The notes under the pieces were generated by a model. It was not told the origin of the DNA. It saw only the letters and a list, made by a program, of their open reading frames with translations, and did no database searches. Of a DNA stretch of 22,995 nt, positions 1 through 7,397 are shown piece after piece. Within the stretch, counting starts at the first letter, position 1. The number at the start of each line of letters is the position of its first letter. The DNA comes from Gemmatimonadales bacterium (GTDB taxonomy: Bacteria; Gemmatimonadota; Gemmatimonadetes; Gemmatimonadales; GWC2-71-9). The DNA lies in assembly GCA_025929805.1 (NCBI GenBank), contig JAICPP010000021.1:1-22995 (forward strand). The letters run 5' to 3'. A program made the position numbers and the translations under genes.

Positions 1-120
1 GAGACGCGCAGGGCCTCCGTCACCCGGAAGCATGAGATCACCGCCTCCGCACGCCACTGTCGCTGAGCTGAGGATGGCGCAGACCAGAGGACCAGAGATG
101 CTGGCAGCTCTGATAAACAT
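1..120 (-). CDS. Secreted lipoprotein, N-terminal fragment (runs off left edge)
   Basis: The minus strand has an ATG at 118-120 with a GGACGGGAG-type ribosome binding site just upstream, and the frame stays open for 40 codons to the window edge. The translation begins MFIRAASISG, has a hydrophobic core of about 17 residues, and then the lipobox-like TVAC followed by GGGD, so Cys24 should be lipidated after signal peptidase II cleavage. The mature part starts CGGGDLMLPGDGGPARL. This resembles the start of large Ig-like or repeat-containing surface lipoproteins that I associate with Gemmatimonadota, but that is from memory. It lies 67 bp downstream of the SDR gene on the same strand and may be co-transcribed with it. 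The rest of the protein is outside the window, so no function is assigned. Confidence 0.6.
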   Translation of the reverse strand, partial: MFIRAASISGPLVCAILSSATVACGGGDLMLPGDGGPARL

Positions 121-187
121 GACTCCCGTCCTGGCTTAGTAGCCCTTCCAGAGTACCGGGAAGCTCCCCGCCCAGATAGGATCTGGC

Positions 188-979
188 TCACATTGCGGGT
201 GCCCGGAGGCGCGACATCCCCCCGATGAGACCCCGGGGCACGTGCCGAAGTAGAGTAACGATAAGCTTATAGCGCAGCCCCGGGACGCACACCACCCGGC
301 CGCCTCGGTCCAAGCTTCGAAGCGACGCCCCAACCACCTGCGTGGCCGATAGCCACATCCAGGAAGGCAGCTTGCGGACATCCACTTCCATCCGCTGGTG
401 GAATTCAGAACGGGTGAATCCAGGGCACAGGGCCTGGACCCGAATCCCCGTCCCCTTCAGCTCGGCGGCAAGACCCTCGGTGAAGTTCGTGAGGTATGCC
501 TTGGTGGCGCAGTAATTCACGTTTCCTGCTGAATACAGAAAAGAGGCGACGGACGAGACGTTGATGATGCCTCCTCGGCCGTTCTGGAGCAGTACCGGCA
601 GTACGGCTTGAGTCAGGCGCATGGGGGCCATCGTATGAAGTCGGAGCATGTCCTCCTGCTGCTTCGGGCTCGCATCAGCCAGGTTCCCCCGGCTTCCGAA
701 CCCGGCATTGTTGATCAGCAGCTCAATGCGGAATGAGCCCGCTACGAGGCCGACCAGCCGGGATACGTCGTCATCCAGCGTGAGATCGGCAGGAAACACG
801 TCCGCCGCCACACCGTAGCGACCTTCAATGTCTCGCCGCACGGCTTCCAGCCGATTGGCATCACGGGCAACCACCAGCAAGTCGTATCCTCTCGCCGCGA
901 GCTGATCGCAGAACTCCTTCCCTATTCCGGCAGTGGCTCCCGTGACGACCGCCAGCGGTCGCGTGGTTTCAACCGGCAT
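188..979 (-). CDS. SDR family NAD(P)-dependent oxidoreductase
   Basis: The 263-residue length and motifs fit a classical short-chain dehydrogenase. TGATAGIG at residues 13-20 is the Rossmann dinucleotide loop. Arg39 in VVARD suggests NADP(H) preference. NNAG is at 90-93, and the catalytic set is Ser143, Tyr156 and Lys160 (YCATK) with the usual 13-residue Ser-Tyr spacing. The C-terminal 60 residues (SxxQVVxxSLRSL, then a basic hydrophobic tail) resemble the DltE/YqjQ-like subgroup of cytoplasmic SDRs of unknown substrate. The ATG at 979 is supported by a GGAG 7 nt upstream. It starts 12 bp after the aminotransferase stop on the same strand, so the two probably form one transcript. The substrate cannot be deduced. 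Confidence 0.9.
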   Translation of the reverse strand: MPVETTRPLAVVTGATAGIGKEFCDQLAARGYDLLVVARDANRLEAVRRDIEGRYGVAADVFPADLTLDDDVSRLVGLVAGSFRIELLINNAGFGSRGNLADASPKQQEDMLRLHTMAPMRLTQAVLPVLLQNGRGGIINVSSVASFLYSAGNVNYCATKAYLTNFTEGLAAELKGTGIRVQALCPGFTRSEFHQRMEVDVRKLPSWMWLSATQVVGASLRSLDRGGRVVCVPGLRYKLIVTLLRHVPRGLIGGMSRLRAPAM

Positions 980-991
980 ATGAGCTCCGTC

Positions 992-2221
992 TCAGCTCTG
1001 TAGTCCGCTGCGAGTGGCAGGCCCGAGCGGGCGCGGAAGAGGTGTGGTGGTCCGGGAGGAGAGAGACCGCAGTCGCTCTGCGGCCTCGAGCAGAATGTCC
1101 TCGGTCTTACAGAATACAAACCGGACCAGACGCTCCCCGTGTCCGGCCCGAAAGAAGCTCGAGCCCGGGACGGGCGTCACTCCGACTTCGCGCGACAGCC
1201 AGACTGCGAACTCCGTGTCCGACAACGGCGCACCCGCCGTGGCAGGGCCGGGAACTCCGGCGAAGTCAGCGAGGATGTAGTACGCCCCTTCCGGTGAGGT
1301 GCAGGTAAAGCCGGCGTCGATGAGGGCGCCGTACAGCAGGTCTCTTCTCGCACGATAGTTCTGCGCGAGTGTGTGGTAGAATTCAGCCCCGAGCTTATCC
1401 AGTGCCTCGGCTACTCCCTCCTGCAGCGGAGCCGGAGCCCCCACCGTCAGAAAATCATGCACTTTCCGTATGGCATCGGTGAGTTCGGCGGGAGCCAGTA
1501 TCCAGCCAACGCGCCAACCGGTGACGCTGAACGTCTTTGAAGCTCCGCTGATGGTGACGGTGCGATCGCGCATCTCCGGCAACGTCGCGATCGGAATATG
1601 CTCGCCTTCGAAGCGGATGTGTTCGTATATCTCGTCGGTGACCGCCAGCGCGTCGTGCCGCACGCAGAGATCGCGAATGGCCTCGAGCTCAGCGCGGGTG
1701 AGGACCCTGCCCGCGGGATTACTGGGCGTGTTGACGATGATTGCGCGGGTCCGGGCAGAGAAGGCGGCCGCGAGGCGATCCAGATCGAGCGGCTGGCCCG
1801 GCTCGAGCGGGACGTAAATCGGTCTCGCGTCTGCCAGGATCGTATCTGGGCCGTAGTTCTCGTAGAACGGCTCGAACACGATCACTTCGTCACCGGGATC
1901 GACCAGAGCCAGGAGGGCGGAGATCATCGCTTCAGTCGCCCCGCACGTCACCGTGATCTCCCGGTCCGGATCGGCCGTGATTCCATACCACTGCTGGTAC
2001 TTGCGTGCCAGCGACTCCCGGAGCCGCTGCGCCCCCCAGGTGATCGCATACTGATTGATGTCGGCGTGAATCGCACGGCTAGCCGCGTCTTTCAGTAGCT
2101 CCGGCGCCGGGAAGTTGGGAAATCCCTGAGCGAGATTGATCGACCGGTGCTCCCGGGCCAGACGGGTCATTCCCCGAATGACCGATTCCCTGAATCCATG
2201 GGTGCGACGGGCTGTGCTCAC
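992..2221 (-). CDS. Pyridoxal-phosphate aminotransferase, class I/II (KAT/YbdL-like)
   Basis: A 409-residue fold-type I aminotransferase. Visible motifs are the substrate-loop sequence INLAQGFPNFP (28-38), the CGATEAM phosphate-binding turn (93-99), NTPSNPAGR (164-172), DEIYEH with the pyridine-N-binding Asp196, and SGASKTFSVTGWRVGW with the Schiff-base Lys229 and Arg237. The C-terminal RFVFCKTEDIL supplies the carboxylate-binding Arg. The INQYAITWGAQRLRE segment is most like the kynurenine-oxoglutarate transaminase / YbdL methionine aminotransferase branch rather than plain AspC, but substrate choice is inference. The start is GTG at 2221 with CGGAG 6 nt upstream. It is divergent from the PHP phosphatase across 111 bp and precedes the SDR gene. 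The last 25 residues are a low-complexity Ser/Thr/Pro tail. Confidence 0.9.
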   Translation of the reverse strand: MSTARRTHGFRESVIRGMTRLAREHRSINLAQGFPNFPAPELLKDAASRAIHADINQYAITWGAQRLRESLARKYQQWYGITADPDREITVTCGATEAMISALLALVDPGDEVIVFEPFYENYGPDTILADARPIYVPLEPGQPLDLDRLAAAFSARTRAIIVNTPSNPAGRVLTRAELEAIRDLCVRHDALAVTDEIYEHIRFEGEHIPIATLPEMRDRTVTISGASKTFSVTGWRVGWILAPAELTDAIRKVHDFLTVGAPAPLQEGVAEALDKLGAEFYHTLAQNYRARRDLLYGALIDAGFTCTSPEGAYYILADFAGVPGPATAGAPLSDTEFAVWLSREVGVTPVPGSSFFRAGHGERLVRFVFCKTEDILLEAAERLRSLSSRTTTPLPRPLGPATRSGLQS

Positions 2222-2296
2222 GGCAGCTCCGCTGCGATGGGCTAAGATGGAATTGGCAGTGGTGAAGACTACATGCCGCAGGCCCGGTGGGGCCAG

Positions 2297-2326
2297 TTGC
2301 TAGTGGCCCGATGGTTGCCCTAGACT
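2297..2326 (+). promoter_or_regulatory. Putative promoter of a leaderless mRNA
   Basis: TTGCTA at 2297-2302 and TAGACT at 2321-2326 are separated by 18 bp and resemble -35 and -10 elements. Only 6 nt separate the -10 from the ATG at 2333, and no Shine-Dalgarno is visible, so transcription would begin at or next to the start codon. This is inference from spacing. Confidence 0.4.
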
Positions 2327-2332
2327 GCCGGC

Positions 2333-3148
2333 ATGACAACGCCAGCCGGTCAGCCCTTCGACGTCGTCGACCTCCACAGCCATCTGGTACCCGACGTCGA
2401 TGACGGTACCCGCACCATAGCGGAATCGATTGAGGCCTTGGCCAGCCTTTTTGCCGAAGGCGTACGGACCGCGGTAACCACGCCCCATCTTCTGGTTCCC
2501 CACCTTCCCACGGAGGCCTCGATTCAGCGCGAGCTGGACAGGCAGCGCCGGAAATTCGAGGAGTTGTGCCACGCGGTGGAAGGGCGAGATGACCTCCCCG
2601 TGGTCCATCTGGGACAGGAGATCTGGGCGCCGGATGCCGCTACCGCTCGACGGGTGGTCCGCCGCACCGACGTCGGCTTGCCCGGCCGGTGTCTCCTGAT
2701 CGAGTTTGGCTTCGAACTCCAGGGCAACCACAACGACGTCGTCCGGGAGACGTTGGATGCAGGGCGCCAGATCGTGATCGCTCATGTCGAGCGGTACTAC
2801 TACTTGCCGAGTCATGATCCGATCGAGGTGATGCAAACCTGGCAGGAATTGGGTGCCTTGCTCCAGGTGAACGTCGGAAGCCTAACCGGACACTATCGGA
2901 GCTCGAGCCCGGAATCGGAGCGCCTGGCCTGGCAAATGGTGGCCCGCGGTCTGGTGGACATTCTGGCAACCGATCACCACGGTCCCCGTCGTCGAGGCGT
3001 CTCCCCCAATGAGGCGCTGAATGCACTCATCGCCCGCGGCGAGCTGGCGCTTGCCGAACGGGCGATGGGCGAAATTCCGGGTCGTGTGGTTCGGGACGAT
3101 GACTTGCGTCACGTCTCCCGGGGCAGTGAGGTTGTTCCGATAGCCTGA
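2333..3148 (+). CDS. CpsB/CapC-type PHP-domain phosphatase (tyrosine phosphatase-like)
   Basis: A 271-residue PHP-superfamily metal-dependent phosphatase. The first metal motif is VVDLHSHLVPDVDDG (Asp13, His15, His17), followed by TTPH (His52), GQEIW (Glu96), HVERY (His151) and the closing TDHHG (Asp214, His215). This order and the length match the CpsB/YwqE/Wzb-like manganese-dependent protein-tyrosine phosphatases that control capsule or exopolysaccharide kinases. No tyrosine kinase, Wzx, Wzy or glycosyltransferase lies nearby, so a role in exopolysaccharide control is only a family-level inference, and another small phosphoester could be the substrate. The ATG at 2333 has no ribosome binding site but a -10-like hexamer 6 nt upstream. 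The last 40 bp overlap the 3' end of the convergent gene. Confidence 0.82.
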   Translation: MTTPAGQPFDVVDLHSHLVPDVDDGTRTIAESIEALASLFAEGVRTAVTTPHLLVPHLPTEASIQRELDRQRRKFEELCHAVEGRDDLPVVHLGQEIWAPDAATARRVVRRTDVGLPGRCLLIEFGFELQGNHNDVVRETLDAGRQIVIAHVERYYYLPSHDPIEVMQTWQELGALLQVNVGSLTGHYRSSSPESERLAWQMVARGLVDILATDHHGPRRRGVSPNEALNALIARGELALAERAMGEIPGRVVRDDDLRHVSRGSEVVPIA

Positions 3149-4359
3149 AGCAACAGTCCCGCCGGTCCCCGTGAGGTCCCTCCTCCAGCAGCCACAGCCG
3201 CATCGATCTGATCCTTGATCCGTCGACGCAGCGTCCCATAGACCTGGCCAGCGGAGGGGTCTTCGAAGGCAATGGCGGTGCCCCGGATCTTGTAAGCACC
3301 CGCCTGAGCGTCCAGGACACCCAGTACACTGTCAACGTTGGAGAGCAACGCTCCGCTGAGCAGTTCCAGGCTGGGTGCTTCTTTCAGTGGCGCGCGCGAG
3401 TACCAGCCTCGCACCTTTTTAGGAGACCAGCGGTACTTCCGTGCCATCGCGGTCACCGTATCCTGATAGGCGCGTTCGATGAGAACCTGCTGCTGCCGGT
3501 AGACCCGGATGAAATTGGCGGCGCCGGCCAGGCTCATCCGCGTATCCGTCACGCCTCCCCCGGGTAACAGACGGGAGGAAGCAAACAGCCGGGTAAGGCG
3601 GGCCACCCGCATTCCAGCTTCCAGCCGGGAGTGGGCCGAGTCATGGGCTGCGCTATAGCGAGCGACCAAAGCCTCGAGTGAGTTCGAGCGGGTCGTTTCC
3701 TTGCTCTCTGGAGCGAGTGCCTCCCGCAATGACTTGGAGCGAAGCCTCGGGGCACGAGGCAGGACGGGAGCAGTTCTCTTGACGGAGTCTGCGTGCACCA
3801 GAGTGTCCGCGATCGCGGTCTCCTCCGGCCAGGCGGTCTTGCTGCTCGCCAGTGAAACCAGGGATGGTGGCTTACCCACCGTTTCCCGCCGCACTGCGGT
3901 TCGGTTCGGCTGCGCGGTTCTTCCGATCTTCTTGGCTGACGTGGCTGCTACCTGGCTCCTTCCAGCCCACGGCGGGCGGGGGCCCGAGAAGGCCAGTTGA
4001 ATACCGGAGACCAGAAGCAGGGTCGAAATGCCGAGTGCCAATGGCCGGCGCCAGCGATGGGGGATAGAAACACCTCCGGGCATCGCCGCGTCGGGCGTGG
4101 CGGATCCCTGCTCGCTGGAGCCGCCCCCGCCTCCCAGCAGGCCCCATACCCGGCGTACTGCACGGGACCCAGGATCATCCTTGGCCGCTGCGACAATCGC
4201 CTTGTACTGGGGATGGAGCGTGATTGAGATCCACTTCGCGGTGGCCCGATGGTACACCCGCGAGCGAGCATCCACATCACCCTTGCGGATGGCCAATGCC
4301 AGCTCGTCGCTGGAGCGGTAGAGTTCCTCTTTGCCGGGCCTCAGTTCGACCAGATACAT
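3109..4359 (-). CDS. Single-pass membrane protein of unknown function
   Basis: I do not recognise this 416-residue protein as a named family. The first 55 residues (LYRSSDELALAIRKGDV, then YHRATAKWISITLHPQY) look like a small soluble adaptor module of the GYF_2-like type, with conserved-looking Trp43 and the His-Pro pair. A Gly/Ser linker follows, then one predicted membrane helix at about 106-126 (LALGISTLLLVSGIQLAF) preceded by HRWRR, which predicts a cytoplasmic N-terminus. Residues 130-215 are a basic, Ser/Thr/Ala-rich disordered linker. The C-terminal 180 residues look alpha-helical and would lie outside the inner membrane. The ATG at 4359 is the first Met. It is convergent with the PHP phosphatase gene and overlaps it by 40 bp. 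Confidence 0.65.
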   Translation of the reverse strand: MYLVELRPGKEELYRSSDELALAIRKGDVDARSRVYHRATAKWISITLHPQYKAIVAAAKDDPGSRAVRRVWGLLGGGGGSSEQGSATPDAAMPGGVSIPHRWRRPLALGISTLLLVSGIQLAFSGPRPPWAGRSQVAATSAKKIGRTAQPNRTAVRRETVGKPPSLVSLASSKTAWPEETAIADTLVHADSVKRTAPVLPRAPRLRSKSLREALAPESKETTRSNSLEALVARYSAAHDSAHSRLEAGMRVARLTRLFASSRLLPGGGVTDTRMSLAGAANFIRVYRQQQVLIERAYQDTVTAMARKYRWSPKKVRGWYSRAPLKEAPSLELLSGALLSNVDSVLGVLDAQAGAYKIRGTAIAFEDPSAGQVYGTLRRRIKDQIDAAVAAGGGTSRGPAGLLLQAIGTTSLPRET

Positions 4360-4792
4360 GGAATTAGCACTCGGTGGTTCGCGGGTCCTGGCACGCGCAG
4401 TCCAGGGCCCTGGTGTAGATGGAGAACGGTCGGGGTGCCGCTCAGGTATCGACCAGTACTGGGGAGCCAGTTCCGTGCTTATTTGGCGCGGGGGCGCGGA
4501 AAACGCCTGACCGACACCTCGGATTGATGCGTAAGTCGAAAAGGGCCATTATCTTGAGAGGCCGGTCGGAAATCGGGGAGGGTCAGCCGGCGGGAAGAGC
4601 GACTGCTCGGCGGGGGTGGATGGCACTGCAAAATGGTGCGTTTTTCGGCTGCAAGCTGTGTAATGCAAGACGTTTCGTTCGCTCGGTGTATTTATTAGTG
4701 TGCGATCGTTACTTTCGGACTGGCAGATCCGGAAACTCGCCCCTACCCGTCAGTCAACGCTGGCCCCCTGCCGGGCGGCGATTGGAGGGTGC
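4360..4792. other. 433-bp non-coding gap between divergent genes
   Basis: This gap separates two divergently transcribed genes. I see no convincing gene. The interval from about 4630 to 4730 is clearly richer in A+T than its surroundings (for example GGTGTATTTATTAGTG near 4684-4699) and is the likely place for the promoter of the YtxH-type gene, but no clean -35/-10 pair can be defined. The only long ORF (4526-4796) looks spurious. A small RNA cannot be excluded. Confidence 0.4.
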
Positions 4793-5413
4793 ATGATCTC
4801 ACCGCAACGCAGGATTGATGACGATCCCTGGTTGGCAGCTCACCAGGCGCGTCAGGGCTCTGGAGCCGCCTCTCTCCTTCTCGCAACCCTTCTCGGATTC
4901 GGTATCGGAGTGCTCGCCGCGCCCCAACCGGGAAGCAAGACTCGCAAGCTTCTGCGCAAGCGCTTGGCTGCCTTGGGTGAGGAGGTGGGTGAAGGCCTGG
5001 AGGAGGTGCAGGAGGTAAGCAGCAAGGCGCGCCAACGAGCCCGGCAGCGACTGGCCAAGTTGCGGGAAGAGGCTGGCGACGAATGGGAAGGCGTAGGAGA
5101 ACGTTGGCAGCGGGTCAAGAGCCGTATCCGCGATACGGAGCCGGAAGAGAGCGACGAGTTCAGCCCATTCGGAGCGCTGTTTGCCCTGGCGGCCGGGGCG
5201 GCTGCGACCTATTTCCTGACCAGCGATCGGGCTGCACCGGTGAGATCACGGGTTCAAGGCGCGGCCTCCGACGTCAGGCGTCGAGCTACCGATCAATGGG
5301 ATCGGTTCCAGCGCGGGGGTTTCCGCCCGGCTCGAGAGGGTGGGGCCGCTCAGCAAAGCCAGCCCGAGGCCGAGGCAGGCAGGACACCCACCGACGAGAG
5401 TCAATCGAGCTGA
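4793..5413 (+). CDS. YtxH-like membrane protein
   Basis: A 206-residue protein. ATG 4793 is chosen because GGAGGG sits 3 nt upstream, and the 31-codon extension to an earlier ATG at 4700 reads as non-coding. Residues 27-58 carry the YtxH signature: a short Gly-rich membrane helix (LLLATLLGFGIGVLAAP) followed by PGSKTR and a basic helix. Residues 60-118 are highly charged and probably a coiled coil or amphipathic helix. A second hydrophobic segment (125-142) is followed by a charged, Gln/Glu-rich disordered tail. YtxH proteins are small envelope or stress-associated proteins of unclear biochemistry. Two membrane segments are more than the usual single one. A strong terminator follows 17 bp after the stop. 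Confidence 0.75.
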   Translation: MISPQRRIDDDPWLAAHQARQGSGAASLLLATLLGFGIGVLAAPQPGSKTRKLLRKRLAALGEEVGEGLEEVQEVSSKARQRARQRLAKLREEAGDEWEGVGERWQRVKSRIRDTEPEESDEFSPFGALFALAAGAAATYFLTSDRAAPVRSRVQGAASDVRRRATDQWDRFQRGGFRPAREGGAAQQSQPEAEAGRTPTDESQSS

Positions 5414-5429
5414 TTCAGCGGTACCGAAA

Positions 5430-5455
5430 AGGTCCCCCGAGCGGGGACCTTTTTT
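5430..5455. terminator. Bidirectional rho-independent terminator
   Basis: AGGTCCCC (5430-5437), a CGAGC loop and GGGGACCT (5443-5450) form a perfect 8-bp stem. It is followed by T5450-T5455 on the plus strand and preceded by AAAA (5427-5430), which gives a short U-tract on the minus strand. It lies between the convergent YtxH-type and lytic transglycosylase genes and can serve both. Confidence 0.9.
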
Positions 5456-5460
5456 GGGGC

Positions 5461-6180
5461 CTACAAGGCAGGAGACGTGGTGAAGGGTGCTCTGATCTTC
5501 TGCCGTGGCAGGTAGTCGAGCAGCTGGTGTCGGATGCGCTCGGCCTGCCGCAGCACTTTGGTAGGGTAGCGCCGGCAGCTTGGTGTTGCTCTGCTCCTAA
5601 CGCACCCGTTATAGCGCAGCAGCGCCGATCGAACATCCTTGGTGCGCTTCAGGTATCCGGCAAAGACTCGAGTGCCATGGCAGATGTTCGCCTCGACCTG
5701 AAAGAGATCATCGGAATCACAGTCGTACACACCGGCGTGAAAGCGCATTACCTGCATGAGACCGATCGCGCCGCGGTGGCTTACCGTCTCCGGCTCCAAC
5801 CGGGCATTCTCGGTGAGAAGCACGCCAGCAAGCAGGCTGGGTGAGAGTTGCAGCTGCCTGGCTTCCTTGATGATCGCCCGAGCCACCCGATTGGCGATCT
5901 CCGGCTCCGCCGTGCCTCGAAGAATTTGTGCGAGTGGAAGATGATCGTAGCGATCAACGACTTCGCGTTCCCATCTGCTGCTGTCGATCGGCGCAGTGGT
6001 CGCCGACCCGCGTTCGATCCGGAAGTGAGCCGGCTTCCTTCCGCCAGGGTTGCCGGGCTGCCCCGAGCCAATGGGGACGGAGGGCGTCAACAGAAGCGCT
6101 CCGGCAAAGCCCGCCGCGGCCAGAAACGTCAGGAACGGCCGGGTGGGCGTCCTGAGCTGATTCCATGCTGCCCACCTCAC
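5461..6180 (-). CDS. Lytic transglycosylase, SLT domain (MltE/Slt-like)
   Basis: A 239-residue protein with an N-terminal signal anchor (LTFLAAAGFAGALLL, residues 17-31) and a C-terminal SLT lysozyme-like domain. The catalytic Glu is Glu124 in LLTENARLEP. GAIGLMQV (137-144), the YNGC Asn motif (190-193) and YPTKVL (205-210) are the expected family motifs. It should cleave peptidoglycan glycan strands in the periplasm to 1,6-anhydro-muropeptides. Cys154, Cys167, Cys193 and Cys202 cluster around the active-site side of the domain and could form two disulphides, which suits an exported enzyme. The start appears to be GTG at 6180. No strong ribosome binding site precedes it, so the start is uncertain. 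A 217-bp gap separates it from the endonuclease gene upstream. Confidence 0.85.
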   Translation of the reverse strand: MRWAAWNQLRTPTRPFLTFLAAAGFAGALLLTPSVPIGSGQPGNPGGRKPAHFRIERGSATTAPIDSSRWEREVVDRYDHLPLAQILRGTAEPEIANRVARAIIKEARQLQLSPSLLAGVLLTENARLEPETVSHRGAIGLMQVMRFHAGVYDCDSDDLFQVEANICHGTRVFAGYLKRTKDVRSALLRYNGCVRSRATPSCRRYPTKVLRQAERIRHQLLDYLPRQKIRAPFTTSPAL

Positions 6181-6397
6181 CCGGAACTGAATAACCGGCC
6201 CCTTTCCCTAACCGTTGATCGAATCGCGGGCCGGGCCGGTACGCAAGAAGCGGGCGCACTCACTGTTCAGAAAGCTTACGCAGCTCCCAAGGATTACCTC
6301 CTCAAAGAGTTGCAGCCGAGGTTGTGAAAGTTTTTTACGAAGCGTCGGGCCGTGGCGGCCTGCCGGCGACTGGTGAAGCGGAAGATCTCTGGCCGAT

Positions 6398-7285
6398 CTA
6401 CAGCATGGAGGTGAGCAGTCCTATCATTCTCAGATCGTACGGATCGGGCGAAGGATCGTCGTCGGCAATGTCGTAGTTCTGTTGCGGAGTCTCCAGTATG
6501 AGAGGGACGTCACGGGCACGCTCGTCGCGGAGCAGCCAGCCGAACGCCTCCCTTCCGATTTTGCCCTCGCCCAGCAGCAGGTGGCGATCTTTGTTGGACC
6601 CCAGGCCGCCCTCACTGTCGTTGAGATGAAAGAATGCCGGCGGGCAGCCGGCAGCGGCCTCGAACTGGTCCAGGATCTTCCTCAGCTCCTCCTCTGACTT
6701 GCGGATGTCGTGCCCGGACGAGAACAGGTGACAGGTATCCAGGCCGTAGCCCGTGCGCGGTCGTAGCCGCTGGGGAACCCCTTCCAGAATTGCACCCACT
6801 TCTGCGGCCGTCCGTCCGAGTGTAGTCCCGGCCCCGGCCGTGTTCTCCACCAACAGGCGGGTGGCTCCCTCCACGCGCTCCAGCGCCTCGGTGATCGCCT
6901 GGGCAACCCGGCGGGCCGCAGCCTGGCGATCACCGCCGATGGCGGCGCCCGGGTGAAAGCAGATAGCTCCCACGCCCAATGCGGTGGACCGCTCCAGCTC
7001 CTTACACAGTCCCCCGCGGGCACGAGCCGACTTGACTTCGTCCTCCGTGGCGGTGTTGAGCACGTAGGCAGCATGCACCACCACCTGCGCCGGTGCGATC
7101 CCGGCCTGGTCGAGCGCGGCCCGGAAACGCTGAACCCGGTCGGGCCGCATGGTCGCCTTATCGCCGTAATATTGCGGCGGCGCGGTAAAGATCTGGAGCG
7201 CAGTCATCCCGGCGTTTCCCGCTCGAAGCGCCGCCATACTGATGCCGCCATTTGCTACTGTATGAGCACCGATATACTGTGCCAC
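6398..7285 (-). CDS. nfo: Endonuclease IV family AP endonuclease (Nfo-like)
   Basis: The 295-residue AP-endonuclease-2 TIM barrel cleaves DNA 5' to abasic sites using three metal ions. Ligand motifs appear in order: IGAHTVANGG at the N-terminus, VVHAAYVLN, FHPGAA, the Glu in LLVENTAG, GLDTCHLF (Asp and His), FFHLND, the Asp and His in NKDRHLLLGEGKIG, and the terminal Glu in LILETPQ. All nine canonical ligands look present. GTG at 7285 is chosen because the family begins almost exactly there and GGAG lies 6 nt upstream. The frame is open to 7426 but that extension is unlike the family. The last 20 residues include an Asp/Pro-rich tail. It is divergent from the helical protein gene at 7398. Confidence 0.88.
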   Translation of the reverse strand: MAQYIGAHTVANGGISMAALRAGNAGMTALQIFTAPPQYYGDKATMRPDRVQRFRAALDQAGIAPAQVVVHAAYVLNTATEDEVKSARARGGLCKELERSTALGVGAICFHPGAAIGGDRQAAARRVAQAITEALERVEGATRLLVENTAGAGTTLGRTAAEVGAILEGVPQRLRPRTGYGLDTCHLFSSGHDIRKSEEELRKILDQFEAAAGCPPAFFHLNDSEGGLGSNKDRHLLLGEGKIGREAFGWLLRDERARDVPLILETPQQNYDIADDDPSPDPYDLRMIGLLTSML

Positions 7286-7397
7286 ATCGAGCTCCGAACC
7301 TGGCCTCCGGTGATGGCCCGCACAGACCTGTTCCGCACGCGACCGCATCCTGGGTCCGATCGATCTGCTCCCTTCTTCTTCTGTACTGGAGGTTAAC

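Noticed and set aside
1598..2098. Long plus-strand ORF opposite the aminotransferase
   Set aside because: Shadow of the minus-strand gene in high-GC DNA. It has no motif and no ribosome binding site.
2300..2836. 178-codon minus-strand ORF opposite the PHP phosphatase
   Set aside because: The opposite strand encodes all PHP metal motifs, and this frame has no recognisable domain.
4526..4796. ORF ending in ATGA overlap with the YtxH-type start
   Set aside because: The translation is Arg/Gly-rich with no fold-like pattern, there is no ribosome binding site, and it lies in an A+T-richer gap. The ATGA overlap appears to be chance.
5083..5844. 253-codon plus-strand ORF through YtxH and lytic transglycosylase regions
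   Set aside because: It runs through a terminator and antisense to an SLT domain, so it is a chance open frame.
6288..6302. Resemblance to the 3' end of 16S rRNA (GGATTACCTCCT)
   Set aside because: The match is only about 12 nt and the flanking sequence has no rRNA helix 45, so this is chance identity to the anti-Shine-Dalgarno.
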